Source: Streptomyces sp. NBC_00459
Lineage (GTDB): Bacteria; Actinomycetota; Actinomycetes; Streptomycetales; Streptomycetaceae
NCBI RefSeq assembly: GCF_036013955.1
Contig: NZ_CP107903.1
Coordinates: forward strand, 372,001-436,000
Reading direction: 5' to 3'
DNA length: 64,000 bases
The notes below the pieces were generated by a model that did not search any database, had not been told where the DNA came from, and saw nothing but the letters and a program-made list of their open reading frames with translations. Made by a program: the position numbers and the translations under genes. Each line of letters opens with the position of its first letter. Position 1 is the first letter of the stretch. Below, piece by piece: positions 24,910 through 35,360 of the stretch.

Positions 24910-27396
24910 CTAGGTCACCCGGACTCCCACAATGCAGGTGTCGTCGTCCGTATCGGACTTGCTGTAGGTGAGCAGGCGGTCCAGTTGCTGGTCGAGCGTG
25001 GGCGGTACCGTGCGCGCGGCCAGCAGAAGCTGGGCCAGCGATTCCTCCACGGACCGGTCACGGCGTTCGATCAGGCCGTCCGTGTACATCAGCAAGGTGT
25101 CGTCGACGGCCAGTTGGACCTCGTGTTCCTCGTACGTCGCCTCCGGCAGGGCACCGAGCAGCAGGCCCGTGATCCAGGGCAGCGGCGTCGCCTCGTTGCC
25201 GCGTACCAGGACGGGCGGCAGATGACCCGCCCTGGCCCAGCGCAGGGTGTGGCGGTCGGGGTCGTACAGGCCGCAGACCGCCGTGGCGGTGACGGTTCCG
25301 GTCAGATGGTGGGCCACCATGTTGAGCCAGGACAGCAACTGGCCCGGTCCTGCGCCGGTCACGGCGAGACCACGCAGCGCGTTGCGCAGGACGACCATGC
25401 TGGTGGCCGCCTCTATGCCGTGTCCGGCGATGTCTCCCACACAGAGCAGCACCAGCCCGGACGGCAGCACCACTGCGTCGTACCAGTCGCCGCCGACCAG
25501 GTGCTGGGTCTCCGCGGGCCGGTAGCGGACGGCCACGCGCAGTCCGGGCGCCTCCAACGGAGCCTGCGCCGGGGGCATGATCGCGTGCTGGAGCTGGAGG
25601 GTGAGCTTGTTGCGTTCGCTCGCCTGCTGCTCGGAGTGGGCGAGTTGGTCGCGGGTGGCGGCGAGGGCGACCTCCGTCCAGTGGTGGGCGGAGATGTCCT
25701 GGTAGGCGCCCCGGACGACGAACAGCCGGCCGTCGGAGTCGAGGACCGGCTCGGCGACGACGCGGATGTGCCGGGTCACGCCGTCGGGCCGCTGGAGCCT
25801 GAAGGCCGCGGACGCGGGGCGACGATGGTGCAGCAGGGTGCGCAGGAACCTGCCGATGGCGACGGCGTCGTCGGGGTGGGCGTGGGCGGGGAGATCCTCC
25901 AGCGGGACCGGGCCGCTGACGGAGGGCTTGCCGTAGAGGCTGAAGAGCTGGCCGTTCCAGGTGATCTCGCCGGTGAGGAGGTTCTCCTCGAAACCGCCGA
26001 TGCGGCCGAGGCGTTGGGCGTGCTGCAGCAGGCTCGCCAGCCGTGCCGTCTCGTCCTCCATGCGCCAGACGAGGAGGACACTGCCACCGTGCCGGCTGGC
26101 GCTGATGTCGGCGACCGCGGCGAGCGGGACGTCGTCCACCAGGGCCGTGAGCCGCATACGGCGGGCACGGAACGGCTCGCCCGTGGCATAGACGCGTTCG
26201 ATCTGCTCGAACAGTTCGCTCTCACCGGCGGCCATCGGATACGTCTCCAGGAGCAGGGCTCCGTTGACGGCGCCTCGCGGTCGCCCGGCCGGGTCGAGGA
26301 AGCAGATGTTGACGTGGTGGATACGGAAGTCGACCAGCTCGCCGGTGGCGTCCAGGTGCGGGACGAGCACCAGCGCCGGGTCGTGGAGTCCGTCGGCCAG
26401 GTCCATCAGTTCGGCCGTGGCCGGCAGGACAGCGGGCCGCGTATCGCTGTCGGGGTGCTGCGGGGCGTAGGTCTCCAGGGTGTGCGCGCACAGCTCGGCC
26501 AGGGCCTCGACCTGACGCACGATCTGCGGGGGCTGGGCTTCCAGCGGCGTGGGCCAGACGATTTCCAGTACTCCGTGGATCCGGCCGCCGGTGCCCGCGG
26601 GTACGGCGGCCCTGCCCCCGTCGGGGTGATGGGACCGGCCGATGGAGGGCAGGCCGGTCTCCGACAGGCTGCCGATCCACTGCCCCGTTCGCTCGCCGAG
26701 CCCGCGGCGGGCCACAGTCACCACGCCCGGCGGCACGTACCGCCAGCGTGCTGCCTCCGCGGCCGGGAATCCGGCGCTGCCCGCCAGGCTGAGGGAGCCG
26801 TCCGCGCCCAGTGCCCAGATCGCCACGGCTTCCGCGCCGAGCGGCGTCAGAGCGTGTTCCAGCAGGGAGTCGGCCACGGCCTGGGCGTCGTGGGCGGCCA
26901 GCGCGCCGCTCTCGGCGGTCCTCAGCCGTACGGCGAAGGAACCCGTCCCCCGGGGGTCGGCGGCTTCGCTGTGGTCCGCCGTGGTCGTGAGGAAGGCGGT
27001 CGTCACGTCGGAGACCCGGTCACGCGCGGCCTGGTTGATGACCTCGACGGCGAATGCGAGGGGTGTCACGCCCGCTTGTTCGGTCAGCTCGGCGAGTTGC
27101 CGTGCCGCCTGCGACGGCCCGCACCCGAGCCGCTCGACGAGGATGCCCTTGGCCAGTTCGATCAGGGCGCGCCCGTCCGCTTCCGCCTGGGCCGTCTGCA
27201 CCTCACGGCGCAGTCGCTCCACCGTCGCCGCGAGTCTGCCGACGGGGGAAGGCTGCCCCTCCCTGTCCTCTTCTTTCGTACTGGCTCCGGCTTGACCGCC
27301 GCTGCGGGCGACTGGCACCAGAGCCGGTGGGTTGTCGGGCAGCAGGCCGGTGTCCGCCGTCGGATCCTCTGCGTCCTGCGGGTCGGAGTCGCTCAC
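24910..27396 (-). CDS. ANTAR-GAF-PAS-PP2C (SpoIIE) phosphatase
   Basis: This 828-residue soluble signalling protein has an ANTAR-like RNA-binding helix bundle near residues 55-115 (RALIELAKGILVERL), a GAF-like domain (about 165-310), PAS-type domains (about 340-610) and a C-terminal PP2C/SpoIIE phosphatase. Metal-binding motifs are VGGDWYDAV, GDIAGHGIEAA, MYTDGLIER and DDDTCIVGV. The GTG at 27396 with GAGGAA upstream is preferred over ATG 27423, which has none. It follows the hybrid kinase gene by 76 bases on the same strand, so an operon is likely. The family dephosphorylates anti-anti-sigma proteins; the ANTAR part adds possible transcript control. Confidence 0.87.
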   Translation of the reverse strand: MSDSDPQDAEDPTADTGLLPDNPPALVPVARSGGQAGASTKEEDREGQPSPVGRLAATVERLRREVQTAQAEADGRALIELAKGILVERLGCGPSQAARQLAELTEQAGVTPLAFAVEVINQAARDRVSDVTTAFLTTTADHSEAADPRGTGSFAVRLRTAESGALAAHDAQAVADSLLEHALTPLGAEAVAIWALGADGSLSLAGSAGFPAAEAARWRYVPPGVVTVARRGLGERTGQWIGSLSETGLPSIGRSHHPDGGRAAVPAGTGGRIHGVLEIVWPTPLEAQPPQIVRQVEALAELCAHTLETYAPQHPDSDTRPAVLPATAELMDLADGLHDPALVLVPHLDATGELVDFRIHHVNICFLDPAGRPRGAVNGALLLETYPMAAGESELFEQIERVYATGEPFRARRMRLTALVDDVPLAAVADISASRHGGSVLLVWRMEDETARLASLLQHAQRLGRIGGFEENLLTGEITWNGQLFSLYGKPSVSGPVPLEDLPAHAHPDDAVAIGRFLRTLLHHRRPASAAFRLQRPDGVTRHIRVVAEPVLDSDGRLFVVRGAYQDISAHHWTEVALAATRDQLAHSEQQASERNKLTLQLQHAIMPPAQAPLEAPGLRVAVRYRPAETQHLVGGDWYDAVVLPSGLVLLCVGDIAGHGIEAATSMVVLRNALRGLAVTGAGPGQLLSWLNMVAHHLTGTVTATAVCGLYDPDRHTLRWARAGHLPPVLVRGNEATPLPWITGLLLGALPEATYEEHEVQLAVDDTLLMYTDGLIERRDRSVEESLAQLLLAARTVPPTLDQQLDRLLTYSKSDTDDDTCIVGVRVT

Positions 27397-27472
27397 GGTT
27401 GACCTGTTCCTCGGCTCGGGCATGCAGGGACATCACGCGGTCGGCTTGTACGCACGGCGGCGTGACTCCGCG

Positions 27473-30400
27473 TCATACGGACAGCCGGCGTCGGACGCGG
27501 CCGATGAGGTCGTTGGTGTCGACCGGCTTGGTGACGTAGTCGTTCGCGCCCGAAGCGAGGCTCTTCTCCTGGTCGCCGGGCATCGCCTTCGCGGTGACGG
27601 CGATGATGGGCAGATCGGCGTACTGGGGCATCGACCGAATCTCGGCGGTGGCGCTGTAGCCGTCCATCTCCGGCATCATCACGTCCATCAGGACAACCGA
27701 GATCTCCGGATGGGCGAGCAGCATCTCGATGCCCTTGCGGCCGTTGTCGGCGTGCAGGACGTGGAAGCCGTGGAGTTCGAGCATCCCGCTCAGCGCGAAG
27801 AGGTTGCGCGCGTCGTCGTCGACCACGAGCACCGTACGACCGAGGAAGGCACCGTCGACGACCTGCGCGGCCGGGCGCTGGGACTCCTCGGTACGGACCA
27901 GGGACAGCACGTCCCCCGGCTCCTCGGCGGAGAGATGCAGGGTGATCCGTTCGCGCAGTTCGTCCAGGCTGGAGAGGAAGTCCAGCGGGCGGCCGTCCGC
28001 ACGGGAGCGCAGCGCCTGCTCGTGCGCCAGGTCCCCGCGGTGGCCGGTGTGCACCAGCACGGGCACGCCGGCCAGTGCCGCGTCACCCTCGATGGCCTCC
28101 AGCAGACGCGTGCCCTCGTCGTCGGGCATGCCTAGTTCCAGGACGACGCAGTGGCAGGGCTCGGCGGCCAGCGTGGTCGCCGCCTCCTGTGCCCCGATCG
28201 CCGTGATGATGTCGATCACCCCGAGCCGGTTGTCGTCGGGCGCGAGGTCCGCTACCGCGCGTTCGGCGACGAGGGTCAGCAGTCCGCGCGGGCGGTCCTC
28301 GACGACGAGCAGGCGGCGTCGGCGCTGTACGGGTACGCCGGGGGAAGCGGCGTCCGGCCGGGAGGCCTGCGGGAGTTCCCGGCCGGTGGTCCGGGGGTGT
28401 TCCGTCGGCGAGGCGGCGCCGTCGAGCACCTCTTCGAAGTCGGCGCGTGCCACGGGGAGGTAGAGGGTGAAGGTACTGCCCTGACCGGGCGTGCTGTCCA
28501 CCGTGACGGCGCCGCCCAGCAGATGGGCGATCTCCCGGGTGATCGACAGGCCGAGACCGGTGCCGCCGTACTTGCGGCTGGTGGTGCCGTCCGCCTGCTG
28601 GAAGGCTCCGAAGATCGTCTCCAGCTGCTGCTGAGGAATGCCGATGCCGGTGTCCTTCACCCTGAAGGCCACGACGGGACCGCCCCGAAGAACGCCCGTG
28701 GGCACCTCCCGGTCCCCGGCGGGTTCGATGCGCAGTGCGACGCCGCCCTGTTCGGTGAACTTCACCGCGTTCGACAGGAGGTTGCGCAGGATCTGGCGTA
28801 GCCGGGAGTCGTCGGTGAGCAGGTCGGCGGGCGTTCCAGGGGCGGTGGCGACCGTGAAGTCCAGGCTCTTCTGCGTCGTCATGGGACGGAACGTCGCCTC
28901 GACGTACTCAAGGAGCTTGCGCAGCGGAACCCGCTCCGGTGTGACATCCATCTTGCCCGCCTCGACCTTGGACAGGTCGAGGATGTCGTTGATCAGCTGC
29001 AGCAGGTCCGAGCCCGCCGAGTGGATGATGCCCGCGTACTCGACCTGCTTGGGCGTGAGGTTGCGCGAGGGGTTCTGTGCCAGCAACTGGGCCAGGATCA
29101 GAAGGCTGTTGAGCGGGGTGCGCAGTTCGTGGCTCATGTTCGCCAGGAACTCCGACTTGTACTTCGACGCCAGGGCCAGCTGCTGTGCGCGCGTCTCCAG
29201 CTCCTGCCGCGCCTGCTCGATCTCCAGGTTCTTGGCCTCGATGTCGCTGTTCTGCGAGGCCAGCAGGGAGGCCTTCTCCTCCAGTTCGGCGTTGGAGCGC
29301 TGCAGTTCGTCCTGCTGCACCTGCAACTCCTCCGAGCGCGCCTGGAGTTGGGCGGTGAGCCGCTGGGACTCCCCCAGCAGTTCGTCGGTGCGGGCGTTGG
29401 CCACGATGGTGTTGAGGTTGACGCCGATGGTCGGCATCAGCTGGGCGAGGAAGTCCTGGTGGATCTGGGTGAAGGGGGTGACGGAGCCCAGCTCGATGAC
29501 ACCGAGGACCTGGTCCTCGACCACGATGGGCAGCACCACCAGGGCGCTGGGAACGGCCTGCCCGAGGCCGGAGGAGATGGTCACATAGCCCGCCGGCAGC
29601 TCCTCCACGCTGATGGGGCGGCGGTTGCGCGCGGCCTGTCCCACCAGCGAGCGTCCGACGGGGATGCGCTCGGGCCGGTCGGTGTCGTCGGGATAGCCGT
29701 ACGAGCCCACGAGCCGCAGCTCGGGACCGCGTGCGGTGTCCTCGGCGAGGTAGAAGGCGCCGTACTGCGCGGAGGCCAGCGGTGCGAGCTCGTCCATGAT
29801 GAGCTCGGCGACGACGGGCAGGTCGCGATGGCCCTGCATCAGGCCGGAGATCCGAGCGAGGTTGGTCTTCAGCCAGTCCTGCTCCTGGTTGGCCCGCGTG
29901 GTCTCCCGCAGGGACTCCACCATCGAGTTGATGTTGTCCTTGAGGTCGGCGACCTCGCCCGACGCCTCCACGGTGATCGAGCGGGTCAGGTCGCCCTCGG
30001 CGACGGCACTGGTCACTTCGGCGATGGCACGGACCTGGCGGGTGAGGTTCCCGGCGAGTTCGTTGACGTTCTCCGTCAGCCGCTTCCAGGTGCCCTCGAC
30101 GCCCTCCACCTCGGCCTGTCCGCCGAGCCGGCCCTCGCTGCCGACCTCGCGGGCGACGCGGGTGACCTCGGCGGCGAACGACGAAAGCTGGTCGACCATC
30201 GTGTTGATGGTGGTCTTCAGCTCCAGGATCTCGCCACGGGCGTCGACGTCGATCTTCTTCGACAGGTCGCCGTTGGCCACGGCCGTCGTCACCAGGGCGA
30301 TGTTGCGGACCTGGCCGGTGAGGTTGTTGGCCATCGAGTTGACGTTGTCGGTGAGGTCCTTCCACGTACCCGCGACGTTCGGCACATGAGCCTGGCCGCC

Positions 30401-31741
30401 GAGGCGTCCCTCGGTTCCGACCTCGCGGGCGACACGGGTGACCTCGGCGGCGAACGCGGAGAGCGTGTCGACCATCGTGTTGATGACGTCCGCCAGGGCC
30501 GCGACCTCACCCTTGGCCTCGACCGTGATCTTCTGGGACAGGTCTCCACGCGCGACGGCCGTGGCGACCTGGGCGATCGAGCGGACCTGGCCGGTCAGGT
30601 TCGACGCCATCACGTTGACGTTGTCCGTCAGGTCCTTCCAGGTCCCGGACGCGCCCCGGACGATCGCCTGTCCGCCCAGATTGCCCTCGGTGCCGACCTC
30701 GCGCGCGACGCGCGTGACCTCGTCCGCGAAACCGGACAACTGATCCACCATCGTATTGATGGTGTTCTTCAACTCCAGAATCTCACCACGGGCATCCACC
30801 GTGATCTTCTGGGAAAGGTCGCCCTGAGCCACCGCCGTGGCCACCTGCGCGACATTGCGGACCTGCGCGGTGAGGTTGCCCCCCATGAAGTTCACGGAGT
30901 CCGTGAGGTCGCGCCAGGTGCCCTTCACGCCCTTGACGTCGGCCTGTCCGCCGAGCCGTCCCTCGGTGCCGACCTCGCGCGCGACGCGCGTGACCTCGTC
31001 CGCGAAACCGGACAACTGATCCACCATCGTATTGATGGTGTTCTTCAACTCCAGGATCTCACCACGGGCATCCACCGTGATCTTCTGGGAAAGGTCGCCC
31101 TGAGCCACCGCAGTGGTCACCTGGGCGACGTTGCGGACCTGGGAAGTCAGGTTGCCCGCCATGAAGTTGACCGAATCGGTCAGGTCGCGCCAGACGCCGC
31201 CGACTCCGGGCACCTGGGCCTGCCCGCCGAGTCGTCCTTCGCTGCCGACCTCGCGGGCAACGCGGGTGACCTCGTCGGCGAAGGCGGAGAGCTGGTCGAC
31301 CATCGTGTTGACGGTCTCCTTCAGCTGAAGGATCTCGCCACGTGCGGGGACGTCGATCTTCTGCGACAGGTCGCCCTTGGCGACCGCGGTCGCCACCTGC
31401 GCGATGTCGCGCACCTGTGTGGTCAGATTGCCCGCCATGGCGTTGACCGAGTCGGTCAGGTCGGCCCAGGTGCCCGAGACCCCCGGCACTTCGGCCTGGC
31501 CGCCGAGCGTGCCCTCGGTGCCCACCTCGCGTGCCACCCGCGTCACTTCGGAGGTGAAGACGGACAGTTGGTCCACCATGCCGTTGAAGACCGTGGCGAT
31601 GTCGCCGAGCAGGCCATCGCCGTCGGACGGCAGCCGGGTGCCGAAGTCTCCGTCCCGTACAGCGGTCAGTCCGGCCAGGAGCTGGCGCAGTTCCTGCTCG
31701 CCCGGGGCCCGGTCGACAGCTTCGATCGTCCTGCTGCTCAT
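27473..31741 (-). CDS. Poly-HAMP hybrid histidine kinase with two receivers, 1,422 aa
   Basis: There is no membrane segment. One partial and six full HAMP-type repeats of 92 residues fill roughly residues 20-620. A GAF-like domain, a coiled coil, HisKA with His871 ([11 protein letters not shown]) and HATPase_c ([11 protein letters not shown]) follow. Two receiver domains end the protein. The first has Glu1202 where the phospho-Asp should be (VLELGMPD); the second has a normal Asp1353 ([11 protein letters not shown]) and Lys in YVTKPVD. ATG 31741, with GAGGG upstream, is chosen over 31765. The layout resembles cytosolic poly-HAMP osmosensing kinases such as fungal group III kinases. It probably acts with the downstream phosphatase. 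Confidence 0.9.
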   Translation of the reverse strand: MSSRTIEAVDRAPGEQELRQLLAGLTAVRDGDFGTRLPSDGDGLLGDIATVFNGMVDQLSVFTSEVTRVAREVGTEGTLGGQAEVPGVSGTWADLTDSVNAMAGNLTTQVRDIAQVATAVAKGDLSQKIDVPARGEILQLKETVNTMVDQLSAFADEVTRVAREVGSEGRLGGQAQVPGVGGVWRDLTDSVNFMAGNLTSQVRNVAQVTTAVAQGDLSQKITVDARGEILELKNTINTMVDQLSGFADEVTRVAREVGTEGRLGGQADVKGVKGTWRDLTDSVNFMGGNLTAQVRNVAQVATAVAQGDLSQKITVDARGEILELKNTINTMVDQLSGFADEVTRVAREVGTEGNLGGQAIVRGASGTWKDLTDNVNVMASNLTGQVRSIAQVATAVARGDLSQKITVEAKGEVAALADVINTMVDTLSAFAAEVTRVAREVGTEGRLGGQAHVPNVAGTWKDLTDNVNSMANNLTGQVRNIALVTTAVANGDLSKKIDVDARGEILELKTTINTMVDQLSSFAAEVTRVAREVGSEGRLGGQAEVEGVEGTWKRLTENVNELAGNLTRQVRAIAEVTSAVAEGDLTRSITVEASGEVADLKDNINSMVESLRETTRANQEQDWLKTNLARISGLMQGHRDLPVVAELIMDELAPLASAQYGAFYLAEDTARGPELRLVGSYGYPDDTDRPERIPVGRSLVGQAARNRRPISVEELPAGYVTISSGLGQAVPSALVVLPIVVEDQVLGVIELGSVTPFTQIHQDFLAQLMPTIGVNLNTIVANARTDELLGESQRLTAQLQARSEELQVQQDELQRSNAELEEKASLLASQNSDIEAKNLEIEQARQELETRAQQLALASKYKSEFLANMSHELRTPLNSLLILAQLLAQNPSRNLTPKQVEYAGIIHSAGSDLLQLINDILDLSKVEAGKMDVTPERVPLRKLLEYVEATFRPMTTQKSLDFTVATAPGTPADLLTDDSRLRQILRNLLSNAVKFTEQGGVALRIEPAGDREVPTGVLRGGPVVAFRVKDTGIGIPQQQLETIFGAFQQADGTTSRKYGGTGLGLSITREIAHLLGGAVTVDSTPGQGSTFTLYLPVARADFEEVLDGAASPTEHPRTTGRELPQASRPDAASPGVPVQRRRRLLVVEDRPRGLLTLVAERAVADLAPDDNRLGVIDIITAIGAQEAATTLAAEPCHCVVLELGMPDDEGTRLLEAIEGDAALAGVPVLVHTGHRGDLAHEQALRSRADGRPLDFLSSLDELRERITLHLSAEEPGDVLSLVRTEESQRPAAQVVDGAFLGRTVLVVDDDARNLFALSGMLELHGFHVLHADNGRKGIEMLLAHPEISVVLMDVMMPEMDGYSATAEIRSMPQYADLPIIAVTAKAMPGDQEKSLASGANDYVTKPVDTNDLIGRVRRRLSV
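30684..31111 (-). repeat. Near-identical 152-bp direct repeat inside the HAMP array
   Basis: Bases 30684-30835 and 30960-31111 match at 151 of 152 positions (the difference is A/G at 30779 and 31055). The period is 276 bases, exactly 92 codons. The other HAMP units differ at many synonymous sites, so this pair reflects recent duplication or gene conversion. Both copies share unusual low-GC codons around the MVDQLSGF segment. Confidence 0.9.
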
Positions 31742-32203
31742 GCGCACCCTCGTTCCGCTCCCCAAGAGCCCTCACCCCGAGGACTCGGAACCCGCGCCGG
31801 GCCCGTTGAAAGGCCCTCTCAGCGACCGTATTTCCGCAGTTCACTGATCGGCCGAATGAGAAAATCCGGTGAAGATTAACTCAGTTCCGTCGGACAACCA
31901 AAGCCTGGCACGGAGATCTCGGCCGCCCCGAAAAGACCCGCGACGGGTGGCATACACAGGCGAACGCGGGGTACTCGAAACGGTTCGGCTCGACCTCCTC
32001 TCCGCACTGCCCGGAGGCCGTCTCGGCCGCCGAGGACGCGGTGCGGCCCGCCTGGATCAACCGTGCGGCCGCAAACCACTCCGACGTCGCCGACCGACAA
32101 CCGCGAACCTGAGAGTCGCACGCATGTATGGCGGAAGACCCTATGATCACTCCGCCCCAGCGTCCGCTGCGGCTGCACACGTCTCCGAGACAGGCCACGG
32201 ACG
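31742..32203. other. Intergenic region upstream of the hybrid kinase
   Basis: No gene is supported in these 462 bases between the divergent kinase and DUF4328 genes. Short frames on both strands have poor coding bias and no ribosome-binding site. A more AT-rich patch around 31855-31890 probably holds the kinase promoter, but no hexamers are clear. Confidence 0.45.
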
Positions 32204-32806
32204 ATGACAAGTACCGCCCGCAAAGCTCCCTGGATCCTTGCCCGCTCTGCGCAAACGGCGATAGCGGCGGCAGCGGCGGCGGACGCGTTCCGTGTGGTGG
32301 CGGTCCGGGATCAGTACCTGCACCAGTCGGACGCGTCACCGCACAAATCGGGTTTCATCTCCATGATCTTCCTCTATGTGATGACTCTCGCGACCGTGCT
32401 GTTCCTCGCGTGGCTCGCCCGGTCCCGGCACAACGCCCAGGAACTGTCCCCCCAGGCCCCGGTCCCGAGCCGGGGCTGGATGATCGGCGCATGGTTCATT
32501 CCGGTCGTGAACCTCTTCGTCCCTCGCCGGTTCGTCCTCGACATCGGGCGCGCGAGCTCCCCGTCGTGGGAGCAGAAGCGGGACACGACACTGGTGAACC
32601 TGTGGTGGGGCGCCTGGACCACGCACGCGCTCGTGCTCGTGGTGGCGCAACAGGCGGCCCCGGGGTCGATGACCCTCCTGGTGGCGGCAGAGGCCCTCAT
32701 GATCGCGGCGGCCGTGCTGCTGGCGTTCGTCATCGAACGCATCACGGCGCTGCAAAGCGCCGCGCTCAGCACCACCGCTCCGGTCGCTCCTTTCCCCCGG
32801 GCGTGA
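32204..32806 (+). CDS. DUF4328 membrane protein
   Basis: This 200-residue protein has about five hydrophobic segments. The central block RSRHNAQELSP, then RGWMIGAWFIPVVNLFVPRRF, is the diagnostic core of DUF4328, a family of unknown function widespread in Streptomyces. The start ATG has GGAC nearby, a weak site. There is no operon partner. The C-terminal tail is short and Ser/Thr/Ala-rich. Confidence 0.8.
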   Translation: MTSTARKAPWILARSAQTAIAAAAAADAFRVVAVRDQYLHQSDASPHKSGFISMIFLYVMTLATVLFLAWLARSRHNAQELSPQAPVPSRGWMIGAWFIPVVNLFVPRRFVLDIGRASSPSWEQKRDTTLVNLWWGAWTTHALVLVVAQQAAPGSMTLLVAAEALMIAAAVLLAFVIERITALQSAALSTTAPVAPFPRA

Positions 32807-33009
32807 GGCGTTCCCCTGCTCCGCCCCGTCCTCAAGGTCGATCCGCGACACGGATTCCGTGGAGTTCGCAGAGGCGGCGTCCACCGATCCCGGCCATTCC
32901 TACCGGGCCCTCTGACAGTCGAGCTCGACCGGTCGGATCCGTGCCGGCGCTGCCGGCTGATTCGGGGTTCAGTGACCGTATGTCAGAACTGGGTGGGTAG
33001 GTATGGGCT

Positions 33010-33642
33010 GTGGACACTCCTGACGACTCCCTGCCGCCTGTCGATCAACCTGCCGAGATCGCGTTCGCACGCGGTTGCCAGGCCCTGGAATCGTGGGACT
33101 GGGATCACGCACGCTGCCTGTTCGAGGAGGCGGTTCGCGGTTCCGGCCCGGAGATGCTCTGGCGCGTGGCCGAGGCCTGCCTGGAAACCGAGGAGAGCGC
33201 GTTCTGGATGAGTCGGGCCGTCGTCTCGGAGAGCGAGCCGGGCGGCATCACGGTGGACCCGGGCGTGCTGCCCATCCTGGGAGGTGGCGAGGAAGGCGAC
33301 ATGTTTCAGCAGAGCTGGAAGATAGCCGTCGAGTCGACCGATCCGGCCCGCGCGGTCGCGGCCCTCACGGCCGCTCAACACCGCGTGGCGTGCGTGCTGG
33401 AGGACGGCCGCGAACTCCCGCGGGAGGAAGCCCTCGATCTCATGGCCGACACCGACCTCTACAGCCCCAACTACGTCGCCGTCGACGACACGGTCCCCCG
33501 CCTGGTGATGGACTGCAAAGGCGGAATGTATCCGCACATGGCCCGCACCGCACTGCGCATCGTGGCAGACGAACTGCGCAAGGCCGGGATACGGCAAGCA
33601 CACCTGTACACCCGTCCCGCATCGGACCTCTCGGGCAGCTAG
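33010..33642 (+). CDS. Uncharacterised 210-aa protein
   Basis: A soluble, acidic protein with a GTG start. Residues 15-75 form helices in a TPR-like rhythm (RGCQALESWDWDHARCLFEEAV, written here as its key repeat of Ala and aromatic positions near 22-43). The C-terminal part contains DLYSPNYVAVDDTVPRLVMD and a helical end. There is no signal peptide or membrane span. I do not recognise the family, and the neighbours do not define a role. Codon bias is good, so the gene is probably real; a GGTAGG element lies about ten bases ahead of the start. Confidence 0.6.
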   Translation: MDTPDDSLPPVDQPAEIAFARGCQALESWDWDHARCLFEEAVRGSGPEMLWRVAEACLETEESAFWMSRAVVSESEPGGITVDPGVLPILGGGEEGDMFQQSWKIAVESTDPARAVAALTAAQHRVACVLEDGRELPREEALDLMADTDLYSPNYVAVDDTVPRLVMDCKGGMYPHMARTALRIVADELRKAGIRQAHLYTRPASDLSGS

Positions 33643-33685
33643 GTTCACCGGCCTGGCGCGGCAGCAGGGTCGGGCGAGCGCCCGG

Positions 33686-34915
33686 TCAGAACCAGTGCAG
33701 GCAGTGCGGGGAGCGGTCGGCGCGGAAGAGGGAGTCGGCGAGGACGGCCGCGCCTGGACGGTGGGCCTGGACGTGTCCGGCACGTACGAGCGTGCTCGGG
33801 GCGGTGCCGCCGAGGTAGACGGAGCCCAAGTCCCGCACGTCCAGGGACAGGTCGGGATTCCGGTCCGTGGGGACACAGTCGGCCTTGCCGTCCCGGACGG
33901 TCAGCAGGAAGCGGCTGTGTTCGCCGAGGAACGGGTCGTCGATGTCGAGGACGAGCTCACCGTCCGTGAACCAGCCGCGCGCCGTCAGCGCACGCGGGAC
34001 GTCGAGCAGCCGCACCCAGAGCCAGTCCATGACGCCGCTCACCTCGCCGGCGCGGAAGTCCGCGAACTGCCAGCGCAACGGGTGCTCGGGCGGGACCTTC
34101 TTGAACACGACCTGAGAGACCAGGTCGTGTCCGAGTACGAACCGGGCCAGGGCCGTGAAGACGGCGTCGTCGGTGACGATGGTCTCGTCGACCGTCAGGG
34201 TGCCGGACGCGATCGAGTAGCTGGCGTACCCGTCCGGGACGCCGTCGGCGTCCCGGTGCACGGCGACGTAGCGCGGCGCCGGCGAGATCGGAGGCTGCCC
34301 CGCGCGCAGGGCCCACCAACGGTGCGGCCGAGACAGTGCGCCGGGCTGGGCGCGGCGGTACTTGTCGTAGACCTCCTCCAGAATCTCTCCGCATTCGGTA
34401 CGACGCAGTACTTCGACCGAGCCGTGGTCCGAGCCGGTCGCCGGTACGTCGGCCGCCGCGCGGCCCCGGGGAGCGGCGAGGGCGGCCTTGTGGCGCGGCA
34501 CCGTCAGCTGTGCGGTGCAGGTCGCCGGTCCGTAGCCGAACCTGCCGTAGATCGTGGCCTCGGAGGCCAGCAGCACGGAGAGGAACGCCCCTTGGGCCCG
34601 AAGCTCGGCGAGCTGATGCCGCATCATCGCGCTGAGCACGCCCTGGCGCCGGTGCGAGGGCAGCACGCCGACGGCGGTCACCCCGGGGGTCGGGACAATG
34701 GTCTCACCGGGCAGGGTGAGCTCGAAGGGGTACGCGGCGGCGGTGCCGACAGGCCGCCCGTCCGCGGTCACGGCGAGCAGGCAGCGGTCCATTTCGAGCG
34801 CCGACCACCAGAGCCCGCCGCCCTCGGTCGGGGTTTCCGGGAAAAGCCCGAACGCGGCATGGACCGTGTCGACGAAGACGTCAAGGTCCTCTTCGGTCGC
34901 GGAACGAATCTCCAT
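33686..34915 (-). CDS. Eis-like GNAT N-acetyltransferase
   Basis: A 409-residue protein with the tripartite Eis layout: an N-terminal GNAT domain with the acetyl-CoA loop PSHRRQGVLSAMM (about 86-98), a second GNAT-like domain and a C-terminal sterol-carrier-like domain. Tyr123 in EATIYGRFGYG matches the proposed general-acid position of mycobacterial Eis, and the chain ends in Trp-Phe, consistent with a catalytic C-terminal carboxylate on Phe. The ATG at 34915 gives the normal family start. Eis enzymes acetylate aminoglycosides and other amines at several positions. Substrates here are unknown. It is divergent from an ArsR-type regulator. Confidence 0.85.
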   Translation of the reverse strand: MEIRSATEEDLDVFVDTVHAAFGLFPETPTEGGGLWWSALEMDRCLLAVTADGRPVGTAAAYPFELTLPGETIVPTPGVTAVGVLPSHRRQGVLSAMMRHQLAELRAQGAFLSVLLASEATIYGRFGYGPATCTAQLTVPRHKAALAAPRGRAAADVPATGSDHGSVEVLRRTECGEILEEVYDKYRRAQPGALSRPHRWWALRAGQPPISPAPRYVAVHRDADGVPDGYASYSIASGTLTVDETIVTDDAVFTALARFVLGHDLVSQVVFKKVPPEHPLRWQFADFRAGEVSGVMDWLWVRLLDVPRALTARGWFTDGELVLDIDDPFLGEHSRFLLTVRDGKADCVPTDRNPDLSLDVRDLGSVYLGGTAPSTLVRAGHVQAHRPGAAVLADSLFRADRSPHCLHWF

Positions 34916-35360
34916 TGCTGCCGCCGCCTCCTCGAAATACCGGCACCACGACTCATGGTGTGTGGCCACAGTGCAGTGTCAACCCATGGCCCGGGCAAGC
35001 GAATTACTGCCGGGCCGGCAGCCCGACACACAGCACATCGCCTGGAGCACGCGTGCCGGCGACTCGACGAGCAATGCGCATGACCTGCGAATCGGGGCTC
35101 GGCAGCACGTGAAGGGCGTACCTTCCCCGGTGCGCAAGTGAAGGTCACCGAGCAGGCCGACACGCTGCGAACGCCGGTCAGGGGCGGCCCGCAGGAGCAC
35201 ATCGCGGTCAGCGAGTGACGGGTGATCATGCGGTGGTCGGTGCCGTGAGGCCCGTGGGGTTCGGGTGACCGAATGCCGTCTTGCCCGGACCCGTGGGGCT
35301 CCGTCACTGTCGTGGGGCACGGCCCGCCCACCGATGACCGACCACCATCGGAGACTCCCC
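34916..35360. other. Divergent intergenic region, Eis-like to ArsR-type
   Basis: In these 445 bases no convincing gene was found. Several open frames cross the region without ribosome-binding sites. A 26-codon GTG frame near 35140-35218 has passable codon bias but no other support. Both promoters must lie here. Confidence 0.45.

Noticed and set aside
24094..27402. Plus-strand frame of 1,102 codons antisense to the phosphatase
   Set aside because: A high-GC shadow of the PP2C gene, without motifs or a ribosome-binding site.
29900..31600. Regular repeats that could suggest a CRISPR array
   Set aside because: The period is 276 bases and in frame; they are HAMP-domain codons.
29021..31879. Plus-strand frame of 952 codons antisense to the poly-HAMP kinase
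   Set aside because: Its apparent protein repeats are only the reverse reading of the HAMP repeats.
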